Positions 40,846 through 51,103 of a stretch of 64,000 nucleotides of DNA are shown here, one piece after another; the first letter of the stretch is position 1; each line of letters begins with the position of its first letter. The notes under the pieces were generated by a model. That model worked only from the letters and a program-made list of their open reading frames with translations, was not told the DNA's origin and did not search any database. This DNA is from Sphingopyxis sp. (GTDB lineage Bacteria > Pseudomonadota > Alphaproteobacteria > Sphingomonadales > Sphingomonadaceae). Location: positions 1 to 64,000 of the forward strand of contig JAIXHQ010000013.1 in NCBI GenBank assembly GCA_030145715.1, written 5' to 3'. A program made the translations under genes and the position numbers.

Positions 40846-42192
40846 TTATTTCAACAGCACCAGTTCCTCGGCCATGCTGGGGTGCAGCGCAACCGTCGCG
40901 TCGAAATCGGCCTTGGTCAGCCCCGCCTTGACCGCGATCGCCGCCGCCTGCAGGATTTCGGGCGCGTCGGGGCCGATCATGTGAAGCCCGACGACCTGAT
41001 CGGTCGCGGCATTGACGATCATCTTGTACAACGCCCGCTCGTTCCGGCCCGCGAGGACATTTTTCATCGCGCGAAAATCGCTGGTATAGGTCCGGATACT
41101 GCCCAGCTTGTTGCGGGCGTCCGCCTCGGTCATGCCGACCGCGCCGATCGGTGGATGGCTGAACACCGCGCTCGGGATATTGTCATAATCGACGACCACC
41201 GGCTTGTCGCCATAGAAGGTGTCGGCAAAGGCATGGCCCTCGCGGATCGCCACCGGCGTCAACTGGACCCGGTTGGTCACGTCGCCGACGGCAAAGATGC
41301 TGGGCACCGACGACTGGCTGCGCTCATCGACCTTGACCGCGCCATCGGCGTCGAGTTCGACGCCGACCTCTTCAAGTCCCAGTCCCTTGCTGTTCGGGAC
41401 GCGGCCCGCCGCGACCAGCACCGCGTCCGCCTGAATCGGATCGCATCCTTCCAGATGGACGGTCAGCGATCCGTCGTCATTCTTTTCGATCGACTGGAAC
41501 GGGGCGTTGAATTTGAACTCGATGCCCTTGGTCATCGAAATCTGGAGCAGGCGGTCGCGGATCTGTTCGTCATAGCCGCGCAGGATGGTGTCGCCGCGGT
41601 TGACGATCGTCACCTTGCTGCCGAATTCGTTGAAGATGCCCGCAAATTCATTGGCGATATAACCGCCGCCGGCAATGACGACGCGCTTGGGCAAGGTTTC
41701 CAGATGAAAGACCTCGTTCGACGTGATGGCATGTTCGCTGCCCGGAAATTCGGGGATATGGGGCCAGCCGCCGGTCGCGATCAGGATGCGTTCGGCGCTA
41801 TATTCCTGCCCGTCGGCCAGCCGGACCTTTTGCGGGCCGACCACGGTGGCGCGCGTTTTGAACAGCGTGACCTTGTGATTGTCCAGCGTCTGCCCATACA
41901 AACCCTCCAGCCGCGACACTTCCTCCAGAACATTGTCGCGCAGCCGGTCCCAGTCGAACCTGCATTCGGGGACGTCCCAGCCGAACTTGCGCGCATCCTT
42001 CAGATCCTCGGCAAAATGGGCGCCAAAGACGAGCAGCTTTTTGGGCACGCAGCCACGGATGACACAGGTGCCGCCGACGCGATATTCCTCGGCCACCGCG
42101 ACGCGGGCACCATAGGATGCGGCGATGCGCGAGGCGCGGACCCCGCCCGACCCGGCGCCGATGACAAACAGGTCGAAATCAAACTCGCTCAT
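40846..42192 (-). CDS. gor: Glutathione-disulfide reductase
   Basis: This 448-residue flavoenzyme has the FAD motif GAGSGGVRASR (12-22), the redox disulfide Cys43/Cys48 in GGTCVIRGCVPKK, the NADP-binding GGGYIANEF segment, and the C-terminal active-site base in VALHPSMAEELV (His-Pro). The class-specific IRGCVPKK and the end HPSxAEE match plant/alphaproteobacterial glutathione reductases rather than dihydrolipoamide dehydrogenase. Confidence 0.93.
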   Translation of the reverse strand: MSEFDFDLFVIGAGSGGVRASRIAASYGARVAVAEEYRVGGTCVIRGCVPKKLLVFGAHFAEDLKDARKFGWDVPECRFDWDRLRDNVLEEVSRLEGLYGQTLDNHKVTLFKTRATVVGPQKVRLADGQEYSAERILIATGGWPHIPEFPGSEHAITSNEVFHLETLPKRVVIAGGGYIANEFAGIFNEFGSKVTIVNRGDTILRGYDEQIRDRLLQISMTKGIEFKFNAPFQSIEKNDDGSLTVHLEGCDPIQADAVLVAAGRVPNSKGLGLEEVGVELDADGAVKVDERSQSSVPSIFAVGDVTNRVQLTPVAIREGHAFADTFYGDKPVVVDYDNIPSAVFSHPPIGAVGMTEADARNKLGSIRTYTSDFRAMKNVLAGRNERALYKMIVNAATDQVVGLHMIGPDAPEILQAAAIAVKAGLTKADFDATVALHPSMAEELVLLK

Positions 42193-42300
42193 GAAAACCT
42201 CTGATCTGGATGGCCGCGCGCAATGTGCGCCGGCGGCCTATGTGGTTGCGCGGGCCTGTGATGCCAATCGAATTTTACGGTCACAGTGATGGAGGGCGGC

Positions 42301-43806
42301 TCAATCGCCCAGCGCCGCCTGCATCAACGCGCGGGTCGCGGGATCGAACTCGACCGTGCCTTCGGCCAGCCCCTTCGCCATTTCCTTGCCCAGTTCGACC
42401 CCGAACTGATCGAACGGATTGATGCCCATCAGCACCGCATTGGCGAATACGCGATGTTCGTAGAACGCGATCAGCGCGCCCAGGCTGCGCGGCGTCACCT
42501 GATCGAGCAGGATCGTCGCCGACGGGCGATCGCCGGGATAATTGCGCGCGCCGTCGGTGCTGGCCCGCCCCGTCATCAACGCGGCGCCCTGCGCGATGCA
42601 ATTGGCGACCAGCGTTTCATGATGGGCCTCGTCCAACAGATGATCGGGCTCCCGCGCGACGACAAATTCGACGGGCGTCAGGCGGGTGCCCTGATGCAGC
42701 AACTGAAAAACCGCGTGCTGCGCGTCGGTGCCGACCCCGCCCCAGGTGATCGGCGCCGTCTCTGCCGCGACCGGCTGGCCATCGACCGTCACCGATTTGC
42801 CGTTCGATTCCATTTCCAGTTGCTGAAGATAGGACGGCAACAGGCGCAGCCGTTCGTCATAGGCAAAGACCGCCCGCGTCTGACAGCCAAGGCGGTTCGC
42901 ATAAATCTGGTCGGCAAAGGCCGCGAGCAGGCAGACATTGTCCGCGCCGTCGCTCAGGCGGAAATGGCGATCCATCTCGGCCGCGCCTTCGAGCAGGTCG
43001 GCAAAGGCGTCCCAACCCAGCGCAAGCGCGGCGGGAAAGCCGATCGACGACCAGAGCGAATAGCGACCGCCCACGCTTTCGTTGAACGGCAGGATGCGCG
43101 TTTCGTCGATGCCCCATTCCATCGCGCGATCGGGCATCGCCGTCAGCGCGATAAAGCGTCCGACCGGATCCTCCACCCCCGCCTCGTCCAGCCATTGCAG
43201 CGCCGAATTGGCGTTGAGCAGCGTTTCGGTCGTCGTAAAGGTCTTGGACGCCACGGCGACCAGCGTATGTTCGGGGCTGAACTTCGCGAATGCCTCGTCC
43301 AGCGCGGCGCCATCGACATTCGACACGACCGCGACGTCATAACGGTCGCTGTGACGGCCCAGCGCGTCGATCAACAGGTCGGGGCCAAGCGCCGATCCGC
43401 CGATACCGATGTGGAGCAGATGCCGGATCTCGCCAAAGGCCCCCGCCTCGATCGCGTCGATCATCATCCGCATCCGCTGGTGCAGCGCCTGCGCGCGGTG
43501 GACCGAATCGGGGGCGCCGTCGCCGCGTTCGGCGCTATGTTCGGCGGCGCGGCCCTCGGTCGGATTGGCGATGCCGCCGGAAAACAGCGTCTTGCGGCGA
43601 CCGTTGAAATCCTGCGCCGCCGCCAGGTCGGACAGGATGGCGACCGCCGCCGGATCGATATGCGTCTTGGCGAAATCGAACCGGATGTCGGCGACGCTGC
43701 GGACCGTCGCCGCCAGCCGCGCCGCCGGATCGGCGGCGACCAGGTCGGTCAGCTTTTGCGGTTGCCAGTCGGCAAGAGCCTGCCACGCCTGCGGAACTGT
43801 CGTCAT
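42301..43806 (-). CDS. pgi: Glucose-6-phosphate isomerase
   Basis: This 501-residue enzyme starts MTTVPQAWQAL at 43806; the frame is open for a further 900 bases but that is the antisense of lepB. Signature segments are IGIGGSALGPDLLIDAL (near 130-146), NVDGAALDEA, SKTFTTTETLLNA (near 185) and the C-terminal GINPFDQFGVELGK. It interconverts glucose-6-phosphate and fructose-6-phosphate. Confidence 0.95.
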   Translation of the reverse strand: MTTVPQAWQALADWQPQKLTDLVAADPAARLAATVRSVADIRFDFAKTHIDPAAVAILSDLAAAQDFNGRRKTLFSGGIANPTEGRAAEHSAERGDGAPDSVHRAQALHQRMRMMIDAIEAGAFGEIRHLLHIGIGGSALGPDLLIDALGRHSDRYDVAVVSNVDGAALDEAFAKFSPEHTLVAVASKTFTTTETLLNANSALQWLDEAGVEDPVGRFIALTAMPDRAMEWGIDETRILPFNESVGGRYSLWSSIGFPAALALGWDAFADLLEGAAEMDRHFRLSDGADNVCLLAAFADQIYANRLGCQTRAVFAYDERLRLLPSYLQQLEMESNGKSVTVDGQPVAAETAPITWGGVGTDAQHAVFQLLHQGTRLTPVEFVVAREPDHLLDEAHHETLVANCIAQGAALMTGRASTDGARNYPGDRPSATILLDQVTPRSLGALIAFYEHRVFANAVLMGINPFDQFGVELGKEMAKGLAEGTVEFDPATRALMQAALGD

Positions 43807-43926
43807 GATCGTCTGTCCTTGATCGGTGAATCTCGTCCTTTCTCTAAGGCGGCGGCCCGCCACGCGCCAGTGGCGTCCGCCGATATTTGCTTGACGTGGC
43901 ATCCTATTCATCGCCAATGCCGCGAC

Positions 43927-44820
43927 ATGACCAATGCCAGTTTTACCGCCGATGCGACGCCCCCGACCGGACCGGCGCCTTCTGCCCCGACCCCTGCGCC
44001 GACATCGGCCAAGGAAGAAGCCGTGGATACGGTCCGCTTCCTTGCCCTGCTGGCCATCGCGGTGCTGATTTTCCGCAGCTTTTTCCTGTCGCCGTTCAAC
44101 ATTCCATCGGAATCGATGCAGCCGCGGCTGCTGATCGGCGACTATCTGCTCGTCAACAAAATGGCCTATGGCTATTCGAAATACAGCCTGCCGTTCAGCG
44201 TGCCGTTGATCCCCGGCCGAATTTTCGCGCGCACCCCCGAACGCGGCGACGTCGTGGTGTTCAAGGCGCCGCCGGTCAACGACAATGATTATATCAAGCG
44301 CGTCATCGCGCTGCCGGGCGACAGCGTTCAGGTCAAGGAAGGCATCGTCTGGCTGAACGGCAAGCCGCTGAAGCGCGAAGCCATTGCCGATTTCGTCATC
44401 CCGGTCACGCCGAACATGGTCGAAGCGGCGCGCGCGACGGGCACCCTGCCCTGTTATTCGCCGGAGTTCGAAGAGGTCGCCGCCAACGGCCAGCGCCAGT
44501 GCCGGTATAAGCAGTTTCGCGAAACGCTGCCCAGCGGCAAAAGCTATAACATCCTCGACATCACGACCATCCCCGAAGACAATACGCCGCTGGTCGTCGT
44601 ACCGGCGGGGCATTTGTTCCTGATGGGCGACAATCGCGACCGCAGCGCCGACAGCCGTTTTCCCGCCATGGAAAATCAGGGCATCGGCCTTGTTCCCGAG
44701 GAAAATCTGGTCGGTCATGCGCTGGTCGGCATGTTTTCGACCGACGGTTCGGCAAGCTGGATCAACCCGATAAGCTGGTTCACCGCCACGCGCTGGAGCC
44801 GCATCGGGGAAGGTTTTTGA
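43927..44820 (+). CDS. lepB: Signal peptidase I
   Basis: This 297-residue inner-membrane protease has a Pro/Ala-rich N-terminus, one membrane helix (about 36-54) and the Ser/Lys dyad: Ser63 (PSESMQP) and Lys124 ([12 protein letters not shown]). [12 protein letters not shown] (near 237) is the conserved box E. It removes Sec and Tat signal peptides. It starts the lepB-rnc-era operon; its stop overlaps the rnc start. Confidence 0.95.
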   Translation: MTNASFTADATPPTGPAPSAPTPAPTSAKEEAVDTVRFLALLAIAVLIFRSFFLSPFNIPSESMQPRLLIGDYLLVNKMAYGYSKYSLPFSVPLIPGRIFARTPERGDVVVFKAPPVNDNDYIKRVIALPGDSVQVKEGIVWLNGKPLKREAIADFVIPVTPNMVEAARATGTLPCYSPEFEEVAANGQRQCRYKQFRETLPSGKSYNILDITTIPEDNTPLVVVPAGHLFLMGDNRDRSADSRFPAMENQGIGLVPEENLVGHALVGMFSTDGSASWINPISWFTATRWSRIGEGF

Positions 44821-45497
44821 ACGACACGCTGGACACCGGAGCGTTAGCCGGGATCATCGGCTGCACTCCGGATGATCTGGCGCTCTATGACCTGGCGCTG
44901 ACGCATGGCAGCACGGGACGCGCCGATTATCAGCGGCTGGAGTTTCTGGGCGACCGCGTCCTGGGCCTTGTCATCGCATCCGAACTTTACACCCGCTTTC
45001 CCAAGGCGAGCGAAGGCGAAATGTCGTCGCGGCTGCACGTGCTCGCGTCGGGTGCGACCTGCGCGGCGGTCGCGCAGCGGCTGGACCTGACCGCGCTGAT
45101 CCGCTTTGGCGCCCAGGCGCGCAACGATGGCGGCCGTTACAGCGACAATATCGCCGCCGACGCGATCGAGGCCCTGATCGGCGCGCTCTATCTGGATCAG
45201 GGCCTTGATGCGGCGCGGCGTTTCATCCTGACCCATTGGGGCGGGATGATCGACGGGCAACAGGCCGCGCCCAAACATCCCAAGGCCGCGCTTCAGGAAT
45301 GGGCGCTCGCCCGCAAGCGGCGCCCGCCCGAATATGAAATCGTCGCGCGCGAAGGACCCGACCATGCGCCGCGTTTTCGCATTGCGGTCAGCATCGGCAA
45401 ACTGGCGCGGGCCGAAGCCGAAGGATCCAGCAAACAGGCGGCCGAAAAGGCCGCGGCGGCGGCGCTGCTCGCCGAACTCGAAGGACAGGAAAAATGA
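44817..45497 (+). CDS. rnc: Ribonuclease III
   Basis: This 226-residue enzyme has the RNase III domain (Glu42 and Asp46 in [11 protein letters not shown], Asp115 and Glu118 in [13 protein letters not shown]) and a C-terminal double-stranded RNA-binding domain ([35 protein letters not shown]). The usual Ser after LEFLGD is Arg here. Start is a TTG overlapping the lepB stop (TTGA). Confidence 0.94.
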   Translation: MNDTLDTGALAGIIGCTPDDLALYDLALTHGSTGRADYQRLEFLGDRVLGLVIASELYTRFPKASEGEMSSRLHVLASGATCAAVAQRLDLTALIRFGAQARNDGGRYSDNIAADAIEALIGALYLDQGLDAARRFILTHWGGMIDGQQAAPKHPKAALQEWALARKRRPPEYEIVAREGPDHAPRFRIAVSIGKLARAEAEGSSKQAAEKAAAAALLAELEGQEK

Positions 45498-46387
45498 CCC
45501 AAAGTTGCGGTTTCGTCGCCGTCGTCGGCGCGCCCAACGCGGGCAAGTCGACAATCGTCAACGCGCTGGTCGGCCAAAAGGTCGCGATCGTCAGCCCAAA
45601 GGCGCAGACGACGCGCACGCGGTTGATGGGCGTCGCGATGGATGGCGACACCCAGATCATTCTGATCGACACGCCGGGCATCTTTGCCCCCACCCGCCGG
45701 CTCGACCGCGCGATGGTCGCCGCCGCATGGGGCAGCCTGGAGGAAGCCGAGGCGATCCTGGTGATGGTCGATGCCGCCGCGAAACTGACCGGCCGCGTCG
45801 AGCGCGTGCTGGAAGGCATCGCCAACCGCCCCGAACGGAAATTTCTGGTCCTGAACAAGGTCGACCTGACGCGGAAGGACAAGCTGCTGACGATCGCGAC
45901 CGACCTCAACGGCCGGGTCGCGTTCGACGAAACCTTCTTCATTTCGGCCAGCACCGGCGACGGCGTGCCGGAACTCAAGGCGCATCTCGCGACGCTGATG
46001 CCCGAGGGGCCGTGGCATTTTCCCGAAGATGAGGTCAGCGACGCGCCCGAACGGATGCTCGCCGCCGAAATCACGCGCGAACAACTTTATCGCCAACTCC
46101 ACGAGGAACTGCCGTATCAGTCGACCGTCGAGACAGAGAAATTCACGACGCGCGGCGACGGCAGCGCCGAAATCCACCAGCAGATCCTGGTCGCGCGCGA
46201 CAACCAGCGCGCGATCATCCTGGGCCACAAGGGCGAACGGATCAAGGAAATCGGCAGCCGCGCCCGCGCCGAACTGACCGACCTATTGGGCCGCAAGGTG
46301 CATTTGTTCCTGCATGTGAAGGTCAAGGCGAACTGGGACGAGGACCGCGGCGTCTATCGCGACATGGGGCTCGACTGGGTCGATTGA
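45494..46387 (+). CDS. era: GTPase Era
   Basis: This 297-residue GTPase has the G1 loop GAPNAGKST (12-20), the G2 region TTRTR, G3 DTPG, G4 NKVD (near 118) and the C-terminal KH domain ([18 protein letters not shown]). It binds 16S rRNA and is needed for 30S maturation. Its ATG overlaps the rnc stop (ATGA). Confidence 0.96.
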   Translation: MTQSCGFVAVVGAPNAGKSTIVNALVGQKVAIVSPKAQTTRTRLMGVAMDGDTQIILIDTPGIFAPTRRLDRAMVAAAWGSLEEAEAILVMVDAAAKLTGRVERVLEGIANRPERKFLVLNKVDLTRKDKLLTIATDLNGRVAFDETFFISASTGDGVPELKAHLATLMPEGPWHFPEDEVSDAPERMLAAEITREQLYRQLHEELPYQSTVETEKFTTRGDGSAEIHQQILVARDNQRAIILGHKGERIKEIGSRARAELTDLLGRKVHLFLHVKVKANWDEDRGVYRDMGLDWVD

Positions 46388-46423
46388 TCGCCAGCCCGGC
46401 GTGGGCGGGTTGGCAAAAGCGTG

Positions 46424-46453
46424 GGAAGCGGCCCCGCTGACGGGACCGCTTCC
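46424..46453. terminator. Hairpin between convergent era and topA
   Basis: Arms 46424-46436 and 46441-46453 form a 13-bp stem with one mismatch and a 4-base loop. On the minus strand it is followed by a short T-run (CGCTTTT), which suits the end of topA. Confidence 0.6.
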
Positions 46454-46494
46454 ATGCCATTTCCCTATCGCCGCCCGGCGGCGGAAACCGGCGC

Positions 46495-49122
46495 CTATTC
46501 CTCTGCCGCCGCCTTGGCCGCGGGCTTTTTCGCTGCCGACTTCTTGGCCGCCGGCTTCTTGGCCGCCGGCTTCTTGGTCGCCGGTTTCGCCGCAGCGGTT
46601 TTCGCCGCCGCCGGCTTTTTGGCGGAAGCCTTTTTCTTCGGCGCCGCCTTTTTCTTGCCCTTTGCCGGACCCTTTGCCGCGCGCGCGTCGATCAGCGCGA
46701 TGGCTTCTTCCAGCGTCAGCGTCGCGGGATCGGCGCTCTTGGGCAAGGTCGCGTTGGTGGTGCCGTCGGTGACATAGGGCCCAAAGCGCCCCTCCATCAG
46801 CTTCATCTCGCCCCCGCTGGTCGGATGCGGGCCAAAGCTGTTGAGCGGTTCGGCCTTGGTCCGCCCGCGCCCGCCGCCCGCCGCCGCTTCGGCGATCCGG
46901 ACGACGGCGGCATTCATGCCGATGTCAAAGATTTCGGCGGTTCCGGTCAGCTTGGCATATTTGCCGTCATGGAGCAGATATGGGCCATAGCGTCCCAGCC
47001 CCGCCATGATCGGCTTGCCGCTTTCGGGATGCACCCCAACCTCGCGCGGCAGGCTGAGCAGTCGCAACGCATAGCCAAGGTCGAAATCCTCGCCCGGAAT
47101 ATCCTTGGGGATCGACGACCGCTTGGCCTCCTTGCCGTCGCCAAGCTGGATATAGGGGCCGAAACGCCCGCTGCGCCGGGTCACTTCCAACCCGCTGTCG
47201 GGGTCGTTGCCCAGCGTTTCGGGGCCGGTGTCGGCGCCGTCGCTGCCGCCCGGCTGCGCGAATTTGCGGGTGAATTTACAGTCGGGATAATTGCTGCACG
47301 CGATGAACGGCCCGAACTTGCCGCCGCGCAGCGCCAGCCGCCCGCTGCCGCAATTGGGGCAAAGGCGCGGATCGCTGCCGTCGCCCTTGTCGGGGAACAG
47401 ATAGGCGCCCAGAAACTCGTCGAGCGCCGCCGTGATCTCCGACGGCTTCTGTTCCATCACCTCGCCGGTGCGCGGCTTGAAATCGCGCCAGAAACGTTCG
47501 AGCACCGCCTGCCATTGGGCGCGGCCGCCAGATACATCGTCCAGCTCCTCCTCCAGCCCCGCGGTGAAATCATAACCGACATAACGTTCAAAGAAACGTT
47601 CGAGGAACGCGGTCAGCAAACGCCCGCTTTCTTCCGGCGTAAAGCGGTTCTTTTCGACCGTCACATAGGCGCGGTCCTTCAGCACCTGCAGGATCGACGC
47701 ATAGGTCGACGGTCGCCCGATGCCCAGTTCCTCCATCTTCTTGACCAGGCTTGCTTCCGAATAGCGCGGCGGCGGCTGCGTCTCGTGGCTCTCCACCTCG
47801 ATCCCGGTCTTGGCCGGTGCATCGCCCTTGCTCATCGCGGGCAGCAGGCGCGCGTCATCGTCGTCCCCCGCGTCGTCGCGGCCTTCGTCATAAAGGGCCA
47901 GGAAGCCGGGGAATTTCACGACCTGCCCCGTCGCGCGCAACATCGTCTTGCCGGTGCCGTCGGTCAGGTCGATGCTGGTGCGTTCGAGCCGCGCCGACGC
48001 CATCTGGCTCGCCATCGCGCGTTTCCAGATCAGCTCATACAGGCGGGCATGGTCGCCGCCGCCGACCTTGTCCTGTGAAAAATCGGTGGGGCGGATCGCT
48101 TCATGCGCTTCCTGCGCATTCTTTGCCTTGGTCTGATATTGCCGGGGCTGGTCGGGAACATAGCCGCCGTCATATCGCGTCGCGATGGCCTTGCGCGCCG
48201 CGCTGATCGCGCTGCCGTCCATCTGGACGCCGTCGGTTCGCATATAGGTGATCGCGCCGTCCTCATACAGGCCCTGCGCGATCCGCATCGTATGGCTGGC
48301 CGCGAAACCCAGCTTGCGCGCCGCTTCCTGTTGCAGGGTAGAGGTGGTGAACGGCGGCGGCGGATTGCGCGTCAGCGGCTTGGTTTCGACCAGGTCGACC
48401 GTGAAATGCCCGGCCTTTACATCGGCTTCGGCCGCGCGGGCGTCGGCTTCGCTGGTGATCGAAAGCCGTTCGATCTTGTCGCCGCGCCAGCGCGCGAGCC
48501 GCGCCCGGAACGGCGTTCCCGCCATTTCGAACAGGCCGGTGACCGACCAATATTGCTGCGCAACAAAGGCTTCGATCTCGCGTTCGCGTTCGACGACCAG
48601 GCGCAGCGCGACCGACTGGACGCGGCCCGCCGATTTCGCGCCGGGCAGCTTGCGCCACAGCACCGGCGACAGGGTGAAACCGACCAGATAGTCGAGCGCG
48701 CGGCGGGCGCGATAGGCGTCGATCAGATCATCGTCCAGAGCGCGCGGATGCGCCATCGCATCGGTCACCGCCTGCTTGGTGATCGCGTTGAATGTCACGC
48801 GGTCGACCGACGCGGGCAGCGCCTTTTTGCTGCGCAGCAATTCCTGCACATGCCAGCTTATCGCTTCGCCCTCGCGATCAGGGTCAGTCGCGAGGATCAG
48901 GCGGTCGGCGCCCTTTGCCGCGTCCTGAATTTCCTTCATCCGCTTCGTCTTGTCGGGATAGAGTTGCCACTGCATCGCGAAACCGTCGTCGGGATCGACC
49001 GACCCGTCCTTGGGCGGCAGGTCGCGAACATGGCCATAGGACGCCAAAACCTTGAAATCACGCCCCAGATATTTCTCGATCGTCTTCGCCTTTGCGGGCG
49101 ATTCCACAATTACCAACTGCAT
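46495..49122 (-). CDS. topA: DNA topoisomerase I
   Basis: This 875-residue type IA topoisomerase has the Toprim domain (VIVESPAKAKTIEKYLG; DPDREGEAISWH near 80), active-site Tyr293 in ITYMRTDG, a four-cysteine zinc finger (LCPNCGSGRL...CSNYPDC near 590) and several C-terminal repeats. The last ~55 residues are a Lys/Ala/Pro-rich, histone-H1-like tail encoded by short DNA repeats (46515-46680). It relaxes negative supercoils. It is the third gene in plsY-dprA-topA. Confidence 0.96.
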   Translation of the reverse strand: MQLVIVESPAKAKTIEKYLGRDFKVLASYGHVRDLPPKDGSVDPDDGFAMQWQLYPDKTKRMKEIQDAAKGADRLILATDPDREGEAISWHVQELLRSKKALPASVDRVTFNAITKQAVTDAMAHPRALDDDLIDAYRARRALDYLVGFTLSPVLWRKLPGAKSAGRVQSVALRLVVEREREIEAFVAQQYWSVTGLFEMAGTPFRARLARWRGDKIERLSITSEADARAAEADVKAGHFTVDLVETKPLTRNPPPPFTTSTLQQEAARKLGFAASHTMRIAQGLYEDGAITYMRTDGVQMDGSAISAARKAIATRYDGGYVPDQPRQYQTKAKNAQEAHEAIRPTDFSQDKVGGGDHARLYELIWKRAMASQMASARLERTSIDLTDGTGKTMLRATGQVVKFPGFLALYDEGRDDAGDDDDARLLPAMSKGDAPAKTGIEVESHETQPPPRYSEASLVKKMEELGIGRPSTYASILQVLKDRAYVTVEKNRFTPEESGRLLTAFLERFFERYVGYDFTAGLEEELDDVSGGRAQWQAVLERFWRDFKPRTGEVMEQKPSEITAALDEFLGAYLFPDKGDGSDPRLCPNCGSGRLALRGGKFGPFIACSNYPDCKFTRKFAQPGGSDGADTGPETLGNDPDSGLEVTRRSGRFGPYIQLGDGKEAKRSSIPKDIPGEDFDLGYALRLLSLPREVGVHPESGKPIMAGLGRYGPYLLHDGKYAKLTGTAEIFDIGMNAAVVRIAEAAAGGGRGRTKAEPLNSFGPHPTSGGEMKLMEGRFGPYVTDGTTNATLPKSADPATLTLEEAIALIDARAAKGPAKGKKKAAPKKKASAKKPAAAKTAAAKPATKKPAAKKPAAKKSAAKKPAAKAAAEE

Positions 49123-49227
49123 TTAAAATCTATCCCCGTCACCGGCTCTCACATGTACGCGCGAGGGTGGCGGTGATCGCTTGATTCCGTCAAGCCGGAT
49201 TTTATCCCACCCCTCCCGTCCTTTGAC

Positions 49228-49270
49228 GTTGCCCCGCCGTCGGCGTCGATCGGCAACGCGGCGGGGCAAC
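49228..49270. terminator. 12-bp inverted repeat between dprA and topA
   Basis: GTTGCCCCGCCG (49228-49239) and CGGCGGGGCAAC (49259-49270) are perfect complements with a 19-base spacer, right after the dprA stop. There is no T-run, so it may be an RNA-stability or attenuating hairpin instead of a terminator. Confidence 0.4.
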
Positions 49271-49275
49271 GGCGC

Positions 49276-50364
49276 CTAGGTGGAACTGACCCGCGCCCCG
49301 GCGTGTCGTTCCAGCCGTCCGGCCAGTTCGAGTTCGAGCAGGACCAGTTGCACGGCGGCCGCCGGACGGCCCGACTGGCGGACCAGTTCGTCCACCGCGA
49401 CCGGCGTCGGCCCCAACAGCCCCGCGATCGCCTGTCGGTCGCCGTCACCCGCCGCCGCTGTCATCGGCAAGCCGATAGGCGCGGGCGGTGGTTCGCGGAC
49501 CAGCATCCGGGCATTGATCGGCCCCAGCGCCTCCATTACATCGTCGATCGTCTGGATCAGCGTCGCGCCCTCCCGAATGAGCAGGTTGCATCCCTGCGCG
49601 CGCGGGTCGAGCGGCGATCCCGGCACCGCCATCACCTCGCGCCCATAATCGCCCGCGCGGCGCGCGGTGATAAGCGATCCCGATCGCGGCGCCGCCTCGA
49701 TCACCACGGTTCCGTGCGCGATCCCGGCGATGATCCGGTTGCGCGAGGGGAAATGGCGCGCCAGCGGTTCGCTGCCCGGCGGCTGTTCGGCGATCAGCAA
49801 CTGGTCGTTCGCGATCTTTTCCTGCAACGCAGCATTTTCGGGCGGAAAGGCGATGTCGATGCCGCTGGCGATGACGCCCACCGTCGCTCCGCCCAGCGCG
49901 CCGATATGCGCGGCGGTATCGACCCCGCGCGCCAGGCCGCTGACCACCGTGACGTCGCGCGCGGCCAGGTCGGCGGCAAGCTGCCGGGCAAAGCGACAGG
50001 CGATGGCCGATGCGTTGCGCGCCCCGACGATCGCGACGCAGGGACGGCGCAGCATCGCCGCGTCGCCGCGCATGACGACGACCGGCGGCGCACCCTCGAC
50101 CTCGCGCAGCAGGGGCGAATAATCCGCCTCGTCGCTAAAGACATGCCGCGCGCCCAGTTGATGTGCCCGATCCAGTTCGCGTTCGGCGATGTCCGCCGAT
50201 GCGACGCGCATGGTCCGCGACCCGCCGCGCAGCACCAGGCCGGGCAGCGCGTCGAGCGCCGCCTCGCCCGATCCGAACCGCTGCATCAACTGGTGCCAAC
50301 TGACCGGGCCGACATGCGGCGTGCGGATCAGCCGCAGCCGGGCCAGCCGCTCTTCATGGGTCAC
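49276..50364 (-). CDS. dprA: DNA-processing protein DprA
   Basis: This 362-residue protein has a helical SAM-like start (HVGPVSWHQLMQRFGS), the Rossmann core (CVAIVGARNASAIACRFARQ; VVSGLARGVDTAAHIGAL; GSEPLARHFPSRNRIIAG) and a C-terminal winged helix (GPTPVAVDELVRQSGRP). It loads RecA on incoming single strands in natural transformation. The GTG at 50364 overlaps the plsY stop; longer frames run antisense through plsY. Confidence 0.93.
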   Translation of the reverse strand: MTHEERLARLRLIRTPHVGPVSWHQLMQRFGSGEAALDALPGLVLRGGSRTMRVASADIAERELDRAHQLGARHVFSDEADYSPLLREVEGAPPVVVMRGDAAMLRRPCVAIVGARNASAIACRFARQLAADLAARDVTVVSGLARGVDTAAHIGALGGATVGVIASGIDIAFPPENAALQEKIANDQLLIAEQPPGSEPLARHFPSRNRIIAGIAHGTVVIEAAPRSGSLITARRAGDYGREVMAVPGSPLDPRAQGCNLLIREGATLIQTIDDVMEALGPINARMLVREPPPAPIGLPMTAAAGDGDRQAIAGLLGPTPVAVDELVRQSGRPAAAVQLVLLELELAGRLERHAGARVSST

Positions 50365-50981
50365 GCCCGTCCAGCCTGGTCGGCTGCGTCCTTTTTGCCA
50401 CCGACCCGTGGTTCCGTTCCGGCGCGCAGCCGGGCGATATTTTCGCGGTGCCGCCACAGCACGATCACCGCAAGGCCGGCAAGCCCGATGGCATAGGCGG
50501 GATAGCCCAGCACCGCCGCGGCGATCGGGGCGGACACCGCGCCCAGCATCCCGCCCAGCGACGAGATGCGGAGCAACAGGACGGTGCCCAGCCACACCAC
50601 GGCAAAGACCAGCCCGATCGGCCACGCCAGCGCCAGCCCAAGGCCGAGCAGCGTCGCCACCCCCTTGCCCCCGCGAAATTTCAGCCACAGCGGATAGCAA
50701 TGGCCGATCATCGCCGCCGCGCCCGCGATCATCGCGCCGTCCGGCCCCAGTTCGGGCGCGACCTGACGCGCGATCAGGACCGCGACCGCGCCCTTCGCGC
50801 CGTCGAGGATCAACGTCGCCGCCGCCAGCCCCTTGCGCCCGGTGCGCAGCACGTTGGTCGCGCCGATATTCCCCGATCCGATCTGGCGCAGGTCGCCCGC
50901 GCCGAACATGCGGGTCAGGATGATGCCAAAGGGGATCGAACCCAAAAGATAGCCAAGGGCAACCAGCAAAAATATCGTCAT
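50361..50981 (-). CDS. plsY: Glycerol-3-phosphate acyltransferase PlsY
   Basis: This 206-residue membrane enzyme has about five or six helices and the three PlsY motifs: GSGNIGATNVLRTG (near 36-49), GHCYPLWLKFRGGKGVAT (near 93-110) and a C-terminal RHRENIARL. It acylates glycerol-3-phosphate with acyl-phosphate, the first step in phospholipid synthesis. It is coupled to dprA by a GTGA overlap. Confidence 0.95.
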   Translation of the reverse strand: MTIFLLVALGYLLGSIPFGIILTRMFGAGDLRQIGSGNIGATNVLRTGRKGLAAATLILDGAKGAVAVLIARQVAPELGPDGAMIAGAAAMIGHCYPLWLKFRGGKGVATLLGLGLALAWPIGLVFAVVWLGTVLLLRISSLGGMLGAVSAPIAAAVLGYPAYAIGLAGLAVIVLWRHRENIARLRAGTEPRVGGKKDAADQAGRA

Positions 50982-51103
50982 GAAAACCCCGCTCCGTTCG
51001 ATGTCGTTGTGGCGATATTGGCCGCCGCAATCAATGGATCAGAATGGCATTGGCCACCAAAATGGATTTGATAGCCGTCGCCGGTCCCTGCTAGGCGCAA
51101 CGG

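Noticed and set aside
43807-44718. Upstream extension of pgi to an 805-residue protein
   Set aside because: The extra part is antisense to lepB; the pgi family starts at MTTVPQAW (43806).
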